The position numbers and the translations under genes were made by a program. A stretch of 51,631 nucleotides of DNA. Source: Nonomuraea guangzhouensis (GTDB lineage: Bacteria; Actinomycetota; Actinomycetes; Streptosporangiales; Streptosporangiaceae). The notes beneath the pieces were generated by a model that saw only the letters and a program-made list of their open reading frames with translations, searched no databases and was not told the origin of the DNA. The stretch spans positions 1 through 51,631 of the forward strand of contig NZ_JAHKRM010000015.1 in NCBI RefSeq assembly GCF_019396345.1, in the 5' to 3' direction. How positions within the stretch are numbered: the first letter of the stretch is position 1; every line of letters begins with the position of its first letter. Shown here piece after piece: positions 24,331 through 31,852 of the stretch.

Positions 24331-24981
24331 ATGACTGTGAACGGCATTTCGATCGGGATTCTGGGCGGGACCGGAGACCAGGGGAAGGGGCTGGCGCGGC
24401 GGTTCGCGCTGGCCGGGCACCCGGTGCTGATCGGTTCGCGGAGTGCGGGGCGCGCTCAGGAGGCGGCCGAGTCGATCGGCTCCGGTGCCCGGGGGGCCGA
24501 GAACGCGGTGGTCGCCACCGAGGCCGATCTGGTGATCGTCGCGGTGCCGTACGACGGGCACAAGGCGCTGCTGGAGTCGCTGCGTACCGAGCTGGCCGGC
24601 AAGATCGTGGTCGACTGCGTCAATCCGCTGGGCTTCGACAAGCAGGGCGCCTACGCGCTGCCCGTCGAGGAGGGGAGTGCCGCCCAGCAGGCCGCGGCGG
24701 TGCTGCCGGACAGCCGGGTGGTGGCCGCGTTCCACCACGTGTCGGCCGTGGTGCTGATGGATCCGGCGGTGGACAAGGTCGATCTGGACGTTCTGGTGCT
24801 CGGTGACGACCGCGAGGCCACCGACACGGTGCAGGCACTCGCGGCGGTCATCCCCGGGGTGCGCGGGGTCTACGGCGGCCGGCTGCGCAACGCCTTCCAG
24901 GTCGAGGCGCTGACGGCGAACCTGATCTCCATCAACCGCCGTTACAAGGCCCACGCCGGAGTACGCGTCACCGACGTCTGA
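24331..24981 (+). CDS. npdG: NADPH-dependent F420 reductase
   Basis: The 216-residue protein is a Rossmann-fold F420:NADP oxidoreductase. Residues 7-24 carry the dinucleotide motif ILGGTGDQGKGLARRFA. GSRSAGRAQ just after the second strand is suited to the NADPH 2'-phosphate. LVIVAVPYDGH, VVDCVNPLGFD and VVAAFHHVSA are family landmarks, and length is normal. It transfers hydride between NADPH and coenzyme F420, supplying reduced F420 to cytosolic reductases. It is transcribed alone, divergent from the M14 peptidase and convergent with the response regulator. Its presence agrees with an actinomycete source. Confidence 0.93.
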   Translation: MTVNGISIGILGGTGDQGKGLARRFALAGHPVLIGSRSAGRAQEAAESIGSGARGAENAVVATEADLVIVAVPYDGHKALLESLRTELAGKIVVDCVNPLGFDKQGAYALPVEEGSAAQQAAAVLPDSRVVAAFHHVSAVVLMDPAVDKVDLDVLVLGDDREATDTVQALAAVIPGVRGVYGGRLRNAFQVEALTANLISINRRYKAHAGVRVTDV

Positions 24982-24998
24982 CCGCCCAAAAGGCGGTC
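24980..24998. terminator. Bidirectional terminator overlapping two stop codons
   Basis: GACCGCC (24980-24986), loop CAAAA, and GGCGGTC (24992-24998) form a 7-bp stem that overlaps the stops of npdG (plus) and the response regulator (minus). Confidence 0.6.
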
Positions 24999-25605
24999 AA
25001 AGGAGCCAGCCCGCGTCTTCGGCGATGCGGATGGCGTCGATCTTGTTGCGGGCACCCGTCTTCGTGATCGCCCCCGTGAGGTAGTTGCGGACGGTGCCCG
25101 CCGACAGGTGGAGGCGGGCGGCGATCTCCTCGGCCGACGCGCCCCGGGCGGCCTCCCTCAGTACAGTGCTCTCCCGCTGGGTGAGGGGGCTCTCGCCGTA
25201 CTCCATCGCCGATGCCACCAGCTCCGCGTCCAGCACCCGGAGCCCGGCGGCGGTGCGTCTGATGGCGTCGGCGAGGCGGTCGCCGGGCGCGTCCTTGACC
25301 AGGAACGCCTCGATGCCCGCCGCGAGCGCCCGGCGTACCTGGCCGGGCTGCCCCATCGCCGTGAGAACCAGGACGCGGCACGACGGGAGGCGTTCGCGGA
25401 GCTCGGCGGCGGCGGTGATGCCGTCGATCACCGGCAGGTCGATGTCCACTATCGCCACGTCGGGGCGGGTCTTCAGCGCGGCGGGCACGATCTCGTCGCC
25501 TCGCGTCACCTCGGCCGCCACCTCGATGTCCGGCTCCAGGCGGAGCAGGGCCGTGAGGGCCGCCCTGATCATGTGCATGTCCTCGGCCAGCAGGACCCGG
25601 ATCAC
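24997..25605 (-). CDS. LuxR/NarL response regulator (own GTG start inside the fused frame)
   Basis: From GTG 25605 the 202-residue product is a full-length NarL-family regulator. The receiver has the phosphoacceptor Asp in VAIVDIDLPVIDG, the acidic pair in LLAEDMH, and the conserved Lys in AFLVKDAPG. A LuxR helix-turn-helix follows (TQRESTVLREAARGASAEEI and LHLSAGTVRNYLTGAITKTG). The GTG overlaps the TGA that would end the unduplicated kinase, so this is the ancestral start. It may still be used internally, giving both fused and free regulator. Probable targets are the adjacent ABC exporter genes. Confidence 0.75.
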   Translation of the reverse strand: MIRVLLAEDMHMIRAALTALLRLEPDIEVAAEVTRGDEIVPAALKTRPDVAIVDIDLPVIDGITAAAELRERLPSCRVLVLTAMGQPGQVRRALAAGIEAFLVKDAPGDRLADAIRRTAAGLRVLDAELVASAMEYGESPLTQRESTVLREAARGASAEEIAARLHLSAGTVRNYLTGAITKTGARNKIDAIRIAEDAGWLL

Positions 25606-26733
25606 GCGGGCACCTCCATCGTCAGGCGGAACCCGCCGGTGCCGGTCGCGGCGGCGGGGGTCGCGCCCGCCTGGGCGGACCCCGCCGGTGCCGGCCGCGG
25701 CGGCGGCGCCCGTCCCGCCCGCCTGGGCGGCCCGCTCCGCCAGCCCCGTCAGCCCGCCGCCGGGGTCGTAGGCGTCTGGGGCTCCGTCGTTGACCACTTC
25801 CAGCCGGAGCCTGCCCTCCTTCAGGGACGTGCTGATCGTGCAGGTGGTGGCGCGACTGTGCCGCAGGACGTTGGTCACCGCCTCCCGCACGCCCCACGCC
25901 AACGCCGCCTCCGACTGCCTCGACAGCGCGGCATCGGCCAGGTGCGCCTGGCAACCCACCCCCGACGACTCCAGCAGCGCCACCGCCCGATCCACCTCAC
26001 TCGCCAGCGACAACTCCCGATACCCCCGCGCCACCTGCCGCACGTCCTGCGCCGCCTCCCTGGCCACCTGCACCAGCTCGCCCACCTCGCCGCGCGCCGC
26101 GGCGGGGTCGCGGTCCATCAGGCGGCCGGCCAGGTCGCCCTTGAGGGCGATCGCCGTCAGGCTGCGGCCGAGCCCGTCGTGCAGGTCGCGGGAGATGCGC
26201 AGCCGTTCCTTGAGCACGGCGGCCTCGGCGAGCTCGGCGCGGGCGTGTTCGAGATCGACGGTCACGCGCACGAACCGGACCATGGCGTAGATCATCGTGC
26301 CGGTGGTGGCCACGGACAGGCCGTAGAACAGGGCGATCACCGGGTTGGCGGACCAGAGGAAGATCGAGCCGCCGGTCCACAGCGTCATCGCGCCGACCAG
26401 CGGACCGCTCCAGCGCAGCGGCAGGAAGACCAGCAGGGCTCCGGCCAGCATCGGCGCCGACACGGCCGACCAGCCGGACGGCAGCAGATAGTCGGGCACG
26501 TACGTGGCGGCCGCCTGCAGCACCAGCGTGAGCGGGAAGCGGGGTGGCCGCTCGCCCCGCAACCCCGCCCGCATGTTGAGGTAATGGGTCACGATCACGC
26601 CGATCACGGCCGCGCTCGCCACGAACCCGTTGCGTGGGCCGCTGGCGAAGTAGATGAGCCCGATCAGCGAGTACGCGACCGAGACGGTCGTGATCAGGAC
26701 GCGGGCGAGCCGCTGCGCGGAGGACGAGTTCAT
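24997..26733 (-). CDS. Fused sensor histidine kinase and NarL-type response regulator
   Basis: One 578-codon frame contains a complete two-component system. Residues 1-165 are a membrane sensor with about five or six helices. LKERLRISRDLHDGLGRSLT is the HisKA_3 phosphoacceptor region (His in RDLHDGLG), and the ATPase part includes AVTNVLRHS and GGGLTGLAERAAQAGG. Then an odd Gly/Ala/Arg-rich stretch replaces the usual kinase ending and runs straight into IRVLLAEDMHMIRAALTAL, the regulator. The cause is a 52-bp tandem duplication at 25625-25725. Without one copy, the kinase would end FRLTMEVPA with a GTGA overlap to the regulator. The next genes encode a DrrAB-like ABC exporter, a common target of such pairs. 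Confidence 0.8.
   Translation of the reverse strand: MNSSSAQRLARVLITTVSVAYSLIGLIYFASGPRNGFVASAAVIGVIVTHYLNMRAGLRGERPPRFPLTLVLQAAATYVPDYLLPSGWSAVSAPMLAGALLVFLPLRWSGPLVGAMTLWTGGSIFLWSANPVIALFYGLSVATTGTMIYAMVRFVRVTVDLEHARAELAEAAVLKERLRISRDLHDGLGRSLTAIALKGDLAGRLMDRDPAAARGEVGELVQVAREAAQDVRQVARGYRELSLASEVDRAVALLESSGVGCQAHLADAALSRQSEAALAWGVREAVTNVLRHSRATTCTISTSLKEGRLRLEVVNDGAPDAYDPGGGLTGLAERAAQAGGTGAAAAAGTGGVRPGGRDPRRRDRHRRVPPDDGGARVIRVLLAEDMHMIRAALTALLRLEPDIEVAAEVTRGDEIVPAALKTRPDVAIVDIDLPVIDGITAAAELRERLPSCRVLVLTAMGQPGQVRRALAAGIEAFLVKDAPGDRLADAIRRTAAGLRVLDAELVASAMEYGESPLTQRESTVLREAARGASAEEIAARLHLSAGTVRNYLTGAITKTGARNKIDAIRIAEDAGWLL
25625..25725. repeat. Imperfect tandem duplication (49 + 52 bp) in the kinase 3' end
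   Basis: Units 25625-25673 and 25674-25725 both begin GGCGGAMCCCGCCGGTGCCG and end CGCCCGCCTG. The second copy is 52 bp long, not a multiple of three, so it shifts the kinase frame and removes its stop codon. The flanking DNA is GC-rich and slippage-prone. Confidence 0.8.
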
Positions 26734-26743
26734 GACCGGCCCA

Positions 26744-27469
26744 TTATGACCGCCGGGGTTCCCACCGGAACCAGAGCCGGATCGCCACGACGCCGACGAC
26801 CGCCCACACGGCCAGGTTCAGCGCGGGCAGCGCCACCTCGCCGGTTCTGACGGCGTGCACCACGGCGGAGGTGGGCAGCAGGTCGAGTACGGATCCCACC
26901 CAGGCGGGCAGGACGTCGCGGATCGGTCCCATCACGCCGGTAGCGATCGCGGCCAGCAGGAAGAAGGGCATCGTGGCGGCGGCGGCCAGTTCGGTACGCG
27001 GGATCACGGCGGTGTAGGCGACGCCGAGCGTGGCCAGGACGACGGAACCGGCGACAACGGCACCGGCGAAGACCAGCGGGTTCGCCGGGAACGGCACGTC
27101 GGCGAGCAGACGCACCGCCACCGTGCACAGCGCGATCAGGAGCATGGTCTGCGTGGCGGTGCTGGCGATCTGGCCGGCGAGGATCTGCCCGTCGGTCAGG
27201 CCGGTGGCGCGCAGCCGCTTGAGCACCAGCTGGTCGCGGCGGGTCGTCAGCGCCACGGCGACGTTCATGAACGCGGTGAGCGACAGCAGGACCGAGGCCA
27301 TGCTCTGGGACAGCTGGGTGGCGTTGGCCACCCCGTCGGCCGTCACGTGCCGCATGAGCACCGGCAGGCCGACGCTCAGCCCCACGGGCGTGATCACCGA
27401 GGCGAACAGCATCGCCCGGTCCCGCCAGAACAGGCTGGTACCGAGCCGGTAGGTGGCGGCGTAGCTCAT
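26744..27469 (-). CDS. ABC-2 type transporter permease
   Basis: The 241-residue protein has about six membrane helices (for example FASVITPVGLSVGLPVLM, MASVLLSLTAFMNVAVAL, MPFFLLAAIATGVMGPI). TTRRDQLVLKRLRATGLTDG is the signature cytoplasmic loop of ABC-2 permeases of the DrrB type. ATG 27469 overlaps the stop of the ATPase gene by four bases (ATGA), so the two are coupled. It also lies 10 bases from the two-component genes, which probably control it. It would form an export complex with the ATPase, for drugs or lipids; the substrate is unknown. Confidence 0.88.
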   Translation of the reverse strand: MSYAATYRLGTSLFWRDRAMLFASVITPVGLSVGLPVLMRHVTADGVANATQLSQSMASVLLSLTAFMNVAVALTTRRDQLVLKRLRATGLTDGQILAGQIASTATQTMLLIALCTVAVRLLADVPFPANPLVFAGAVVAGSVVLATLGVAYTAVIPRTELAAAATMPFFLLAAIATGVMGPIRDVLPAWVGSVLDLLPTSAVVHAVRTGEVALPALNLAVWAVVGVVAIRLWFRWEPRRS

Positions 27470-28353
27470 CGGTGGCTCCCGGACAGGTCGAGGAAGAGGT
27501 CTTCGAGGGTGGCGGTGCGGACCTCCAGGCCCGCCAGCCGCAGGCCGCGTTCGGCCGCCCAGCTCAGCAGCGTCTGCGCGGCCAGGTCGGGGTCCGCCGC
27601 CCGGCACACGGCCGTCTCACCCTCCAGGGTCACCGGGAGCGGTAGGTCGGCCGGTGAAGTCCCCGGCGGCAGCCGGAACGCCACCCGCCCGCTCCGCGCG
27701 GCGAGGGTCTCCGCCATCCCGCCGGACGCGACGATCTCGCCCGCGTCCATGATGGCCATCGAGCCGGCCAGCCGCTGCGCCTCTTCCAGGTAGTGGGTGG
27801 TCAGCAGGATCGTGGTGCCCTGCCCGGCCAGCTCGCGTACGACGTCCCAGGTGTTCCTGCGGGCCTCGGGATCCATCCCGGTGGTCGGCTCGTCCAGGAA
27901 CAGGACGTCGGGCCGGCCCAGCAGGGCCAGCGCCAGGTCGAGCCGCCGTTTCTCGCCGCCGGAGAGCTGGCGCACCCGGGTGCCCGCCTTCGGCAGCAGG
28001 CCCGCCAGCTCCAGCGCCTCGTCGCGGGGCCGTGGCGCGGCGGTGAAGTCACACCAGGTGTCGACGGTCCGCGCCACCGTCAGGTCCTGGAAGAACCCGG
28101 CCTCCTGCAGCATGATGCCGGTGCGCCGCCTGACGGCCGCCCGGTCCCGCGCCGGGTCGAGGCCGAGCACCTGGCAGGAGCCCCCGTCCGGCTGCTGGAA
28201 CCCGGCCAGCAGCTCGATCGTCGTGGTCTTGCCCGCGCCGTTCCGGCCCAGGAGCGCGAAGATCTCCCCGTCGGCCACCTCGAACGAGATGCCCTTCACC
28301 GCCGCGAAGTCCCCGTAGCTCTTCCTGAGCCCTTCCACCCGAATCGCTGTCAT
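27466..28353 (-). CDS. ABC transporter ATP-binding protein, DrrA type
   Basis: The 295-residue ATPase shows Walker A (LLGRNGAGKTTTIELLAG), Q-loop (GIMLQEAGFF), signature (VRQLSGGEKRRLDLALAL), Walker B (VLFLDEPTTGMDPEARR) and the switch His (ILLTTHYLEEAQ). A C-terminal extension of about 80 residues is typical of DrrA-like subunits of antibiotic or lipid exporters. It is coupled by an ATGA overlap to the permease and heads the kinase-regulator-exporter cluster. The cytoplasmic ATPase drives export through the partner permease. Confidence 0.93.
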   Translation of the reverse strand: MTAIRVEGLRKSYGDFAAVKGISFEVADGEIFALLGRNGAGKTTTIELLAGFQQPDGGSCQVLGLDPARDRAAVRRRTGIMLQEAGFFQDLTVARTVDTWCDFTAAPRPRDEALELAGLLPKAGTRVRQLSGGEKRRLDLALALLGRPDVLFLDEPTTGMDPEARRNTWDVVRELAGQGTTILLTTHYLEEAQRLAGSMAIMDAGEIVASGGMAETLAARSGRVAFRLPPGTSPADLPLPVTLEGETAVCRAADPDLAAQTLLSWAAERGLRLAGLEVRTATLEDLFLDLSGSHR

Positions 28354-28398
28354 GCGTACGACTATTTCGGGATATGGGGGTGGGCCCCAGTGAAGAAT

Positions 28399-29085
28399 TC
28401 ACGACTTCCGGGAGAGCTTCAGCAGCGCGTCGGTCACCCCCTCGGGATCGACGACCTGCTGAAGGTGCTGGCCGGGGGTCCGCAGCACGGGCCAGCCCCG
28501 CCCCTGCGCCTCCTCGGCGATCTTGTCGTAGGGCGGGCCGTACCAGAGGTAGGCGCACCTGACCTCGTCCCACCCGGCGGGGACGGGAACGGGGTCGGTG
28601 TAGTAGCCGAGCGGCAGGCGTGGCTGGTCCTCGACCACCACGGCCCGGACCCGCGGGTCCGGCAGCAGGGCGGCCACGTCGTCGTCGCTCCACCAGTCGG
28701 TCCAGCGCGGCAGCACGCCGTCATCGTCCGCCAGCTCACGCAGGAACGGCAGGAACTCCTCCTGCGCCGCCCGCACCAACCCGTCACGGGGCGGCAGAGC
28801 CGCGTCGGCGAACACGCACGCCACCACCCGATCGCCCAGCCCCTCCTTGATCACCGGCACGAAGAACCCCGCGTTGCTGTGCGGGACCAGCACGATCGGC
28901 GTCTCGGGCGCCGCCGCGCGCACCGCCTCCACCACCCGTGGCCAGTAGGGAGAGCCGCGCCGCGCCACCTCGGTCAGGTCGGGCACCACAGCGGCGTATC
29001 CCCGCCGCTCCAGGGCCCGGGCCACCGGCGTCCAGGTCGAAGGCCCCACCGACGGGCTGTGCACGAGCACGAACGTCACGTTCAT
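28399..29085 (-). CDS. Alpha/beta hydrolase family protein
   Basis: The 228-residue protein starts MNVTFVLVHSPSVGPSTWTP (the strand and oxyanion HSP/HG-like loop). It has IVLVPHSNAGFFVP where the nucleophile elbow would be (HSNAG, Ser-centred) and GQHLQQVVDPEGVTDALLKL holding a likely catalytic His. A candidate acid lies in the 165-185 region. Overall it resembles short alpha/beta hydrolases near EstC-like esterases. No signal peptide is seen. It stands between the ABC operon and the MocR gene on the same strand, with its own 60-bp upstream gap. The substrate is not predictable. Confidence 0.75.
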   Translation of the reverse strand: MNVTFVLVHSPSVGPSTWTPVARALERRGYAAVVPDLTEVARRGSPYWPRVVEAVRAAAPETPIVLVPHSNAGFFVPVIKEGLGDRVVACVFADAALPPRDGLVRAAQEEFLPFLRELADDDGVLPRWTDWWSDDDVAALLPDPRVRAVVVEDQPRLPLGYYTDPVPVPAGWDEVRCAYLWYGPPYDKIAEEAQGRGWPVLRTPGQHLQQVVDPEGVTDALLKLSRKS

Positions 29086-29148
29086 ACGTCTACTCTTCCG
29101 CAGGTGCGGACCCGACCACCCCGTTGTCAGCTGACGGCGGAGACGGGC

Positions 29149-30585
29149 TCAGACGATCAGCGTGTGGCGGGCGGCGGCGGGCTCGCGGGCGCCGTCATAG
29201 GAACGCCAGGCCCGCGCCAGGGCGGCGACCGCCTGCGACAGCTCCTCCTCAGGGAACAGGAAGTGCAGCCGCATGTACTCGGCGTGCCCGCCGAGCGGGT
29301 CGAACGAGCGCCCCGGCGGCACCGCGACCCCGTGCCTGAGCGCCACCTGGGCGAAGGAGTCGACCTCCCCGCGCGGCAGCCGTACCCAGATCGTCTGGCC
29401 GCCGAGCGCGGGCTCGAACTCCCACGTGGGCAGGTGTTCGCGCAACTCGGCGCAGAGGTGGTCGTGACGCGCCCGCAGCGTCCGTACGCGCGCCCGCCTG
29501 ATCTCGTCGAGCCGCCCGAGCAGCGTGGCGGCGGCGAACTGCCCGAGAATCTCACCCCCCAGATCGTGTACGGCCCGCAGCCGGGCCAGCCGCGACACCA
29601 GCGGCGCGGACGCCCGGATCCAGCCCACCCGCAGCCCGCCCCAGACCAGCTTGCTCAGCGAGGCGATCGTGATCACCTGTTCGGCGGAGCAGTAGGCGGC
29701 CAGCGGCGGCGGGGTCACGCCCGAGAAGCTGAGCTCGGCGCAGACCTCGTCGTCGATCACCGGCACGTCGTGCTCGGCGGCGAGCTCGGCCAGGCGCCGC
29801 CGATCGGCCGATGCCATGGTCGCACCGCTCGGGTTGCCGGCGGTCGGCACGGCGTACACGAGGGCCGGCCGTTCGCGCATCGCCTCGGCCGGGATCGGGG
29901 CCAGCACCACCGGCCGGACGGACGCGGCGGCGTGCCTGAACACCTCCAGCGCGCCCGGGTACGTCGGCGATCCGGTCAGCACGGTGTCGCCCGGCGACAC
30001 CAGCAGCTGGGCGAGCAGCGTCAGCGCCTGCTGCGCGCCGTTCGTCACCAGGATCTCCGCGGCGGTGGTGGGCACGCCGCGGTCGCGGTAGTAGGCGGCG
30101 ACGGCCTCGCGCAGGACGGGGCTCCCGGCCGGTTGGTAGCCCAGGTCACGCAGGCCGATGAGGCGGGTGGCCGCCTCCTGGTAGGCCTCGACCAGCGCGT
30201 ACGGTGGGACGTCGGGGGCCGCGCAGGTCAGCAGCTGGACGCCGTCCGGGGGATTGAGGATGTGCATGAGCAGCGGGTTCGCGACGACGCCGTCCGTGGA
30301 GCGGGTGGAAGGCAGGTCGCAGAGCGCGACGCGGGTGCCGCTGCCCTGGCGGCGCACCACCCGGCCCTCCTGCTGGAGCAGGTCGTAGGCGGCGACCACG
30401 GTGCCCCGGCCGACCGCCAGCCGCCTCGCCAGCACCCGGTCGGGCGGCAGTTGCTCGCCGGGCGGCAGCACGCCGTCGTCGATGAGCGCCCGCAGACGGC
30501 CGGTGAGCAGCAGGTAGAGGGGCCCGCGTCCGGACGCCCAGCGGCCCAGCAGGTCGACGAGATCATCGAGATTGGCCCCATTCAT
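29149..30585 (-). CDS. MocR/PdxR-type regulator (GntR HTH plus aminotransferase domain)
   Basis: The 478-residue protein has an N-terminal GntR winged helix (LYLLLTGRLRALIDDGVLPP, RVLARRLAVGRGTVVAAYDLL). A class I aminotransferase-like domain follows (about 110-470), with VTNGAQQALTLLAQLL, YAVPTAGNPSGA, VPVIDDEVCAEL and the PLP-binding Lys in TIASLSKLVWGGLRVGW. Such proteins bind PLP and often control a nearby gene of PLP, amino acid or sulfur metabolism. Here it is divergent, by 60 bp, from a PLP-dependent cystathionine gamma-synthase-like enzyme, the likely target. The reading frame remains open to 31776 across the neighbour's antisense strand; ATG 30585 is the correct start by family alignment. 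Confidence 0.9.
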   Translation of the reverse strand: MNGANLDDLVDLLGRWASGRGPLYLLLTGRLRALIDDGVLPPGEQLPPDRVLARRLAVGRGTVVAAYDLLQQEGRVVRRQGSGTRVALCDLPSTRSTDGVVANPLLMHILNPPDGVQLLTCAAPDVPPYALVEAYQEAATRLIGLRDLGYQPAGSPVLREAVAAYYRDRGVPTTAAEILVTNGAQQALTLLAQLLVSPGDTVLTGSPTYPGALEVFRHAAASVRPVVLAPIPAEAMRERPALVYAVPTAGNPSGATMASADRRRLAELAAEHDVPVIDDEVCAELSFSGVTPPPLAAYCSAEQVITIASLSKLVWGGLRVGWIRASAPLVSRLARLRAVHDLGGEILGQFAAATLLGRLDEIRRARVRTLRARHDHLCAELREHLPTWEFEPALGGQTIWVRLPRGEVDSFAQVALRHGVAVPPGRSFDPLGGHAEYMRLHFLFPEEELSQAVAALARAWRSYDGAREPAAARHTLIV

Positions 30586-30588
30586 GGA

Positions 30589-30606
30589 CCAATTATCCAC
30601 CATTGG
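30589..30606. promoter_or_regulatory. Candidate MocR operator (CCAAT-N8-ATTGG)
   Basis: A perfect 5-bp dyad lies in the 60-bp divergent region between the MocR regulator and the PLP enzyme gene, four bases from the regulator start. The assignment rests on symmetry and location. Confidence 0.35.
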
Positions 30607-30645
30607 ATCTGACAATGAGCCAGTTCTCAGTACATCCTGAGGGAC

Positions 30646-31821
30646 ATGAGCGAACTGCACCCCGAGACCCGAGCCGTGCACCTGCCCCAGCCACCCATCG
30701 AGGGCAGCCGTCCGATCACCATGCCCATCTACCAGACCTCCGGCTTCGTCTTCGACGACCCGGAGGTGATGGCCGACGCGATGGGCCGCCCCGACGGCCC
30801 GTTCGTGTACGGGCGCTACACCAACCCCACCGTCCGCTCGCTGGAACTGGCCGTCTCCGGCCTGGAAGGCGGCGTCGCCGCCCTGGCCACCGGCTCCGGC
30901 ATGGGCGCCATCAACACCGTCCTGCTCGGCCTGCTCAAGCCCGGCGATCACCTGATCGCCCAGAAGGCCCTGTACGGCGGCACGGCAGCGATGATCAACG
31001 AGCTGGTCGGCAGGTTCGGCATCGAGGTCAGCTACGTGCCCGAGGACGACCCCGAGGCCCTGCGCGCCGCCGTGCGCCCCGAGACCAGGCTGGTCTACCT
31101 GGAGACCATCGCCAACCCCATCGCCCAGGTCGCCGACCTGCCCGGGATGTGCGCCGTCGCCCGGGAGCTCGGCCTCGTGTCGGTCGTGGACAACACCTTC
31201 GCCACGCCCATGCTGTGCCGCCCCCTCGAACACGGCGCCGACGTCGTCGTCCACTCCACGACCAAGTACCTGTCCGGGCACACGGACGTGGTGGGTGGCA
31301 TCGCGGTCTTCGCCGCCGACGAGCTGTACAAGAAGGCGTGGCACTTCGCGATCGAGCTGGGCGCCTCGGCGGACCCGTTCGCCGCCTGGCTCACGCTGCG
31401 CGGGATCCAGACGCTGGCCCTGCGCATGGAACGCCACTGCGCCAACGCCCGCCTGCTCGCCACCCGGCTCGCCGAGCATCCGGCGGTCGCCGCCGTGCAC
31501 TGGCCGGGGCTGCCGTCGCATCCCTCGTACGAGCTGGCGGCCAAGCTCCTGCCCGACTTCGGCGGCGTTTTCTCCTTCGACCTGGTCGGTGGCCGCGCCG
31601 CGGGGGAGAAGTTCATGAGCTCGATCCGGCTGGCGCTGCTGGCCCCCTCGCTGGGCGGTGTCGAGACGCTCGTCCTGCACCCGGCGTCCACGTCGCACCG
31701 CGCGCTCAGCGCCGAAGAGATGGCCCGGCACGGGATCGGCGAGGGCACCGTACGCATCGCCGTGGGCATCGAGCACCCCGAGGACCTGTGGGCGGACATC
31801 TCGCAGGCGTTGACAGAGTGA
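30646..31821 (+). CDS. Cystathionine gamma-synthase / methionine gamma-lyase family PLP enzyme
   Basis: The 391-residue enzyme has all Cys/Met-metabolism PLP family marks: FVYGRYTNPTVRSLE, ATGSGMGAINTVLLGLL, LYGGTAAMI, LVYLETIANPIAQVADL, VSVVDNTFATPMLCRPLEHG, the PLP Lys in HSTTKYLSGHTDVVGG, and SLGGVETLVLHPASTSHRAL. GAGGG stands directly before the ATG. The family includes cystathionine gamma-synthase, O-acetylhomoserine sulfhydrylase and gamma-lyases, and sequence alone does not decide which. Divergence from MocR and the following dehydratase-like gene favour a catabolic lyase role, which is inference. Confidence 0.88.
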   Translation: MSELHPETRAVHLPQPPIEGSRPITMPIYQTSGFVFDDPEVMADAMGRPDGPFVYGRYTNPTVRSLELAVSGLEGGVAALATGSGMGAINTVLLGLLKPGDHLIAQKALYGGTAAMINELVGRFGIEVSYVPEDDPEALRAAVRPETRLVYLETIANPIAQVADLPGMCAVARELGLVSVVDNTFATPMLCRPLEHGADVVVHSTTKYLSGHTDVVGGIAVFAADELYKKAWHFAIELGASADPFAAWLTLRGIQTLALRMERHCANARLLATRLAEHPAVAAVHWPGLPSHPSYELAAKLLPDFGGVFSFDLVGGRAAGEKFMSSIRLALLAPSLGGVETLVLHPASTSHRALSAEEMARHGIGEGTVRIAVGIEHPEDLWADISQALTE

Positions 31822-31822
31822 T

Positions 31823-31852
31823 TAGGCATTTAGGAAACTTCCTAAATGCCTA
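31823..31852. promoter_or_regulatory. 14-bp perfect palindrome across the dehydratase start codon
   Basis: TAGGCATTTAGGAA (31823-31836) and its exact complement (31839-31852) are separated by AC. The palindrome begins one base after the preceding gene's stop and includes the first ATG of the dehydratase gene. The core AGGAAACTTCCT resembles sites bound by ROK- or MarR-like repressors. As RNA it would form a strong hairpin that hides the start. It could therefore act as an operator, an attenuating hairpin or a terminator. Confidence 0.65.

Noticed and set aside
28354..28398. Possible terminator hairpin (TGGGG / CCCCA) between hydrolase and ABC genes
   Set aside because: The stem is only five base pairs, and the genes run in the same direction with no need for one.
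27793..30612. A 939-codon plus-strand frame across the ABC, hydrolase and MocR genes
   Set aside because: It is antisense to three real genes, rich in Arg, Gly, Pro and His, and has no recognisable motif.
29149..31776. An 875-codon minus-strand open frame extending the MocR gene across the whole neighbouring PLP enzyme
   Set aside because: The extension is antisense to a well-supported gene, has low-complexity composition, and MocR alignment starts at 30585. It is a GC-rich shadow frame.
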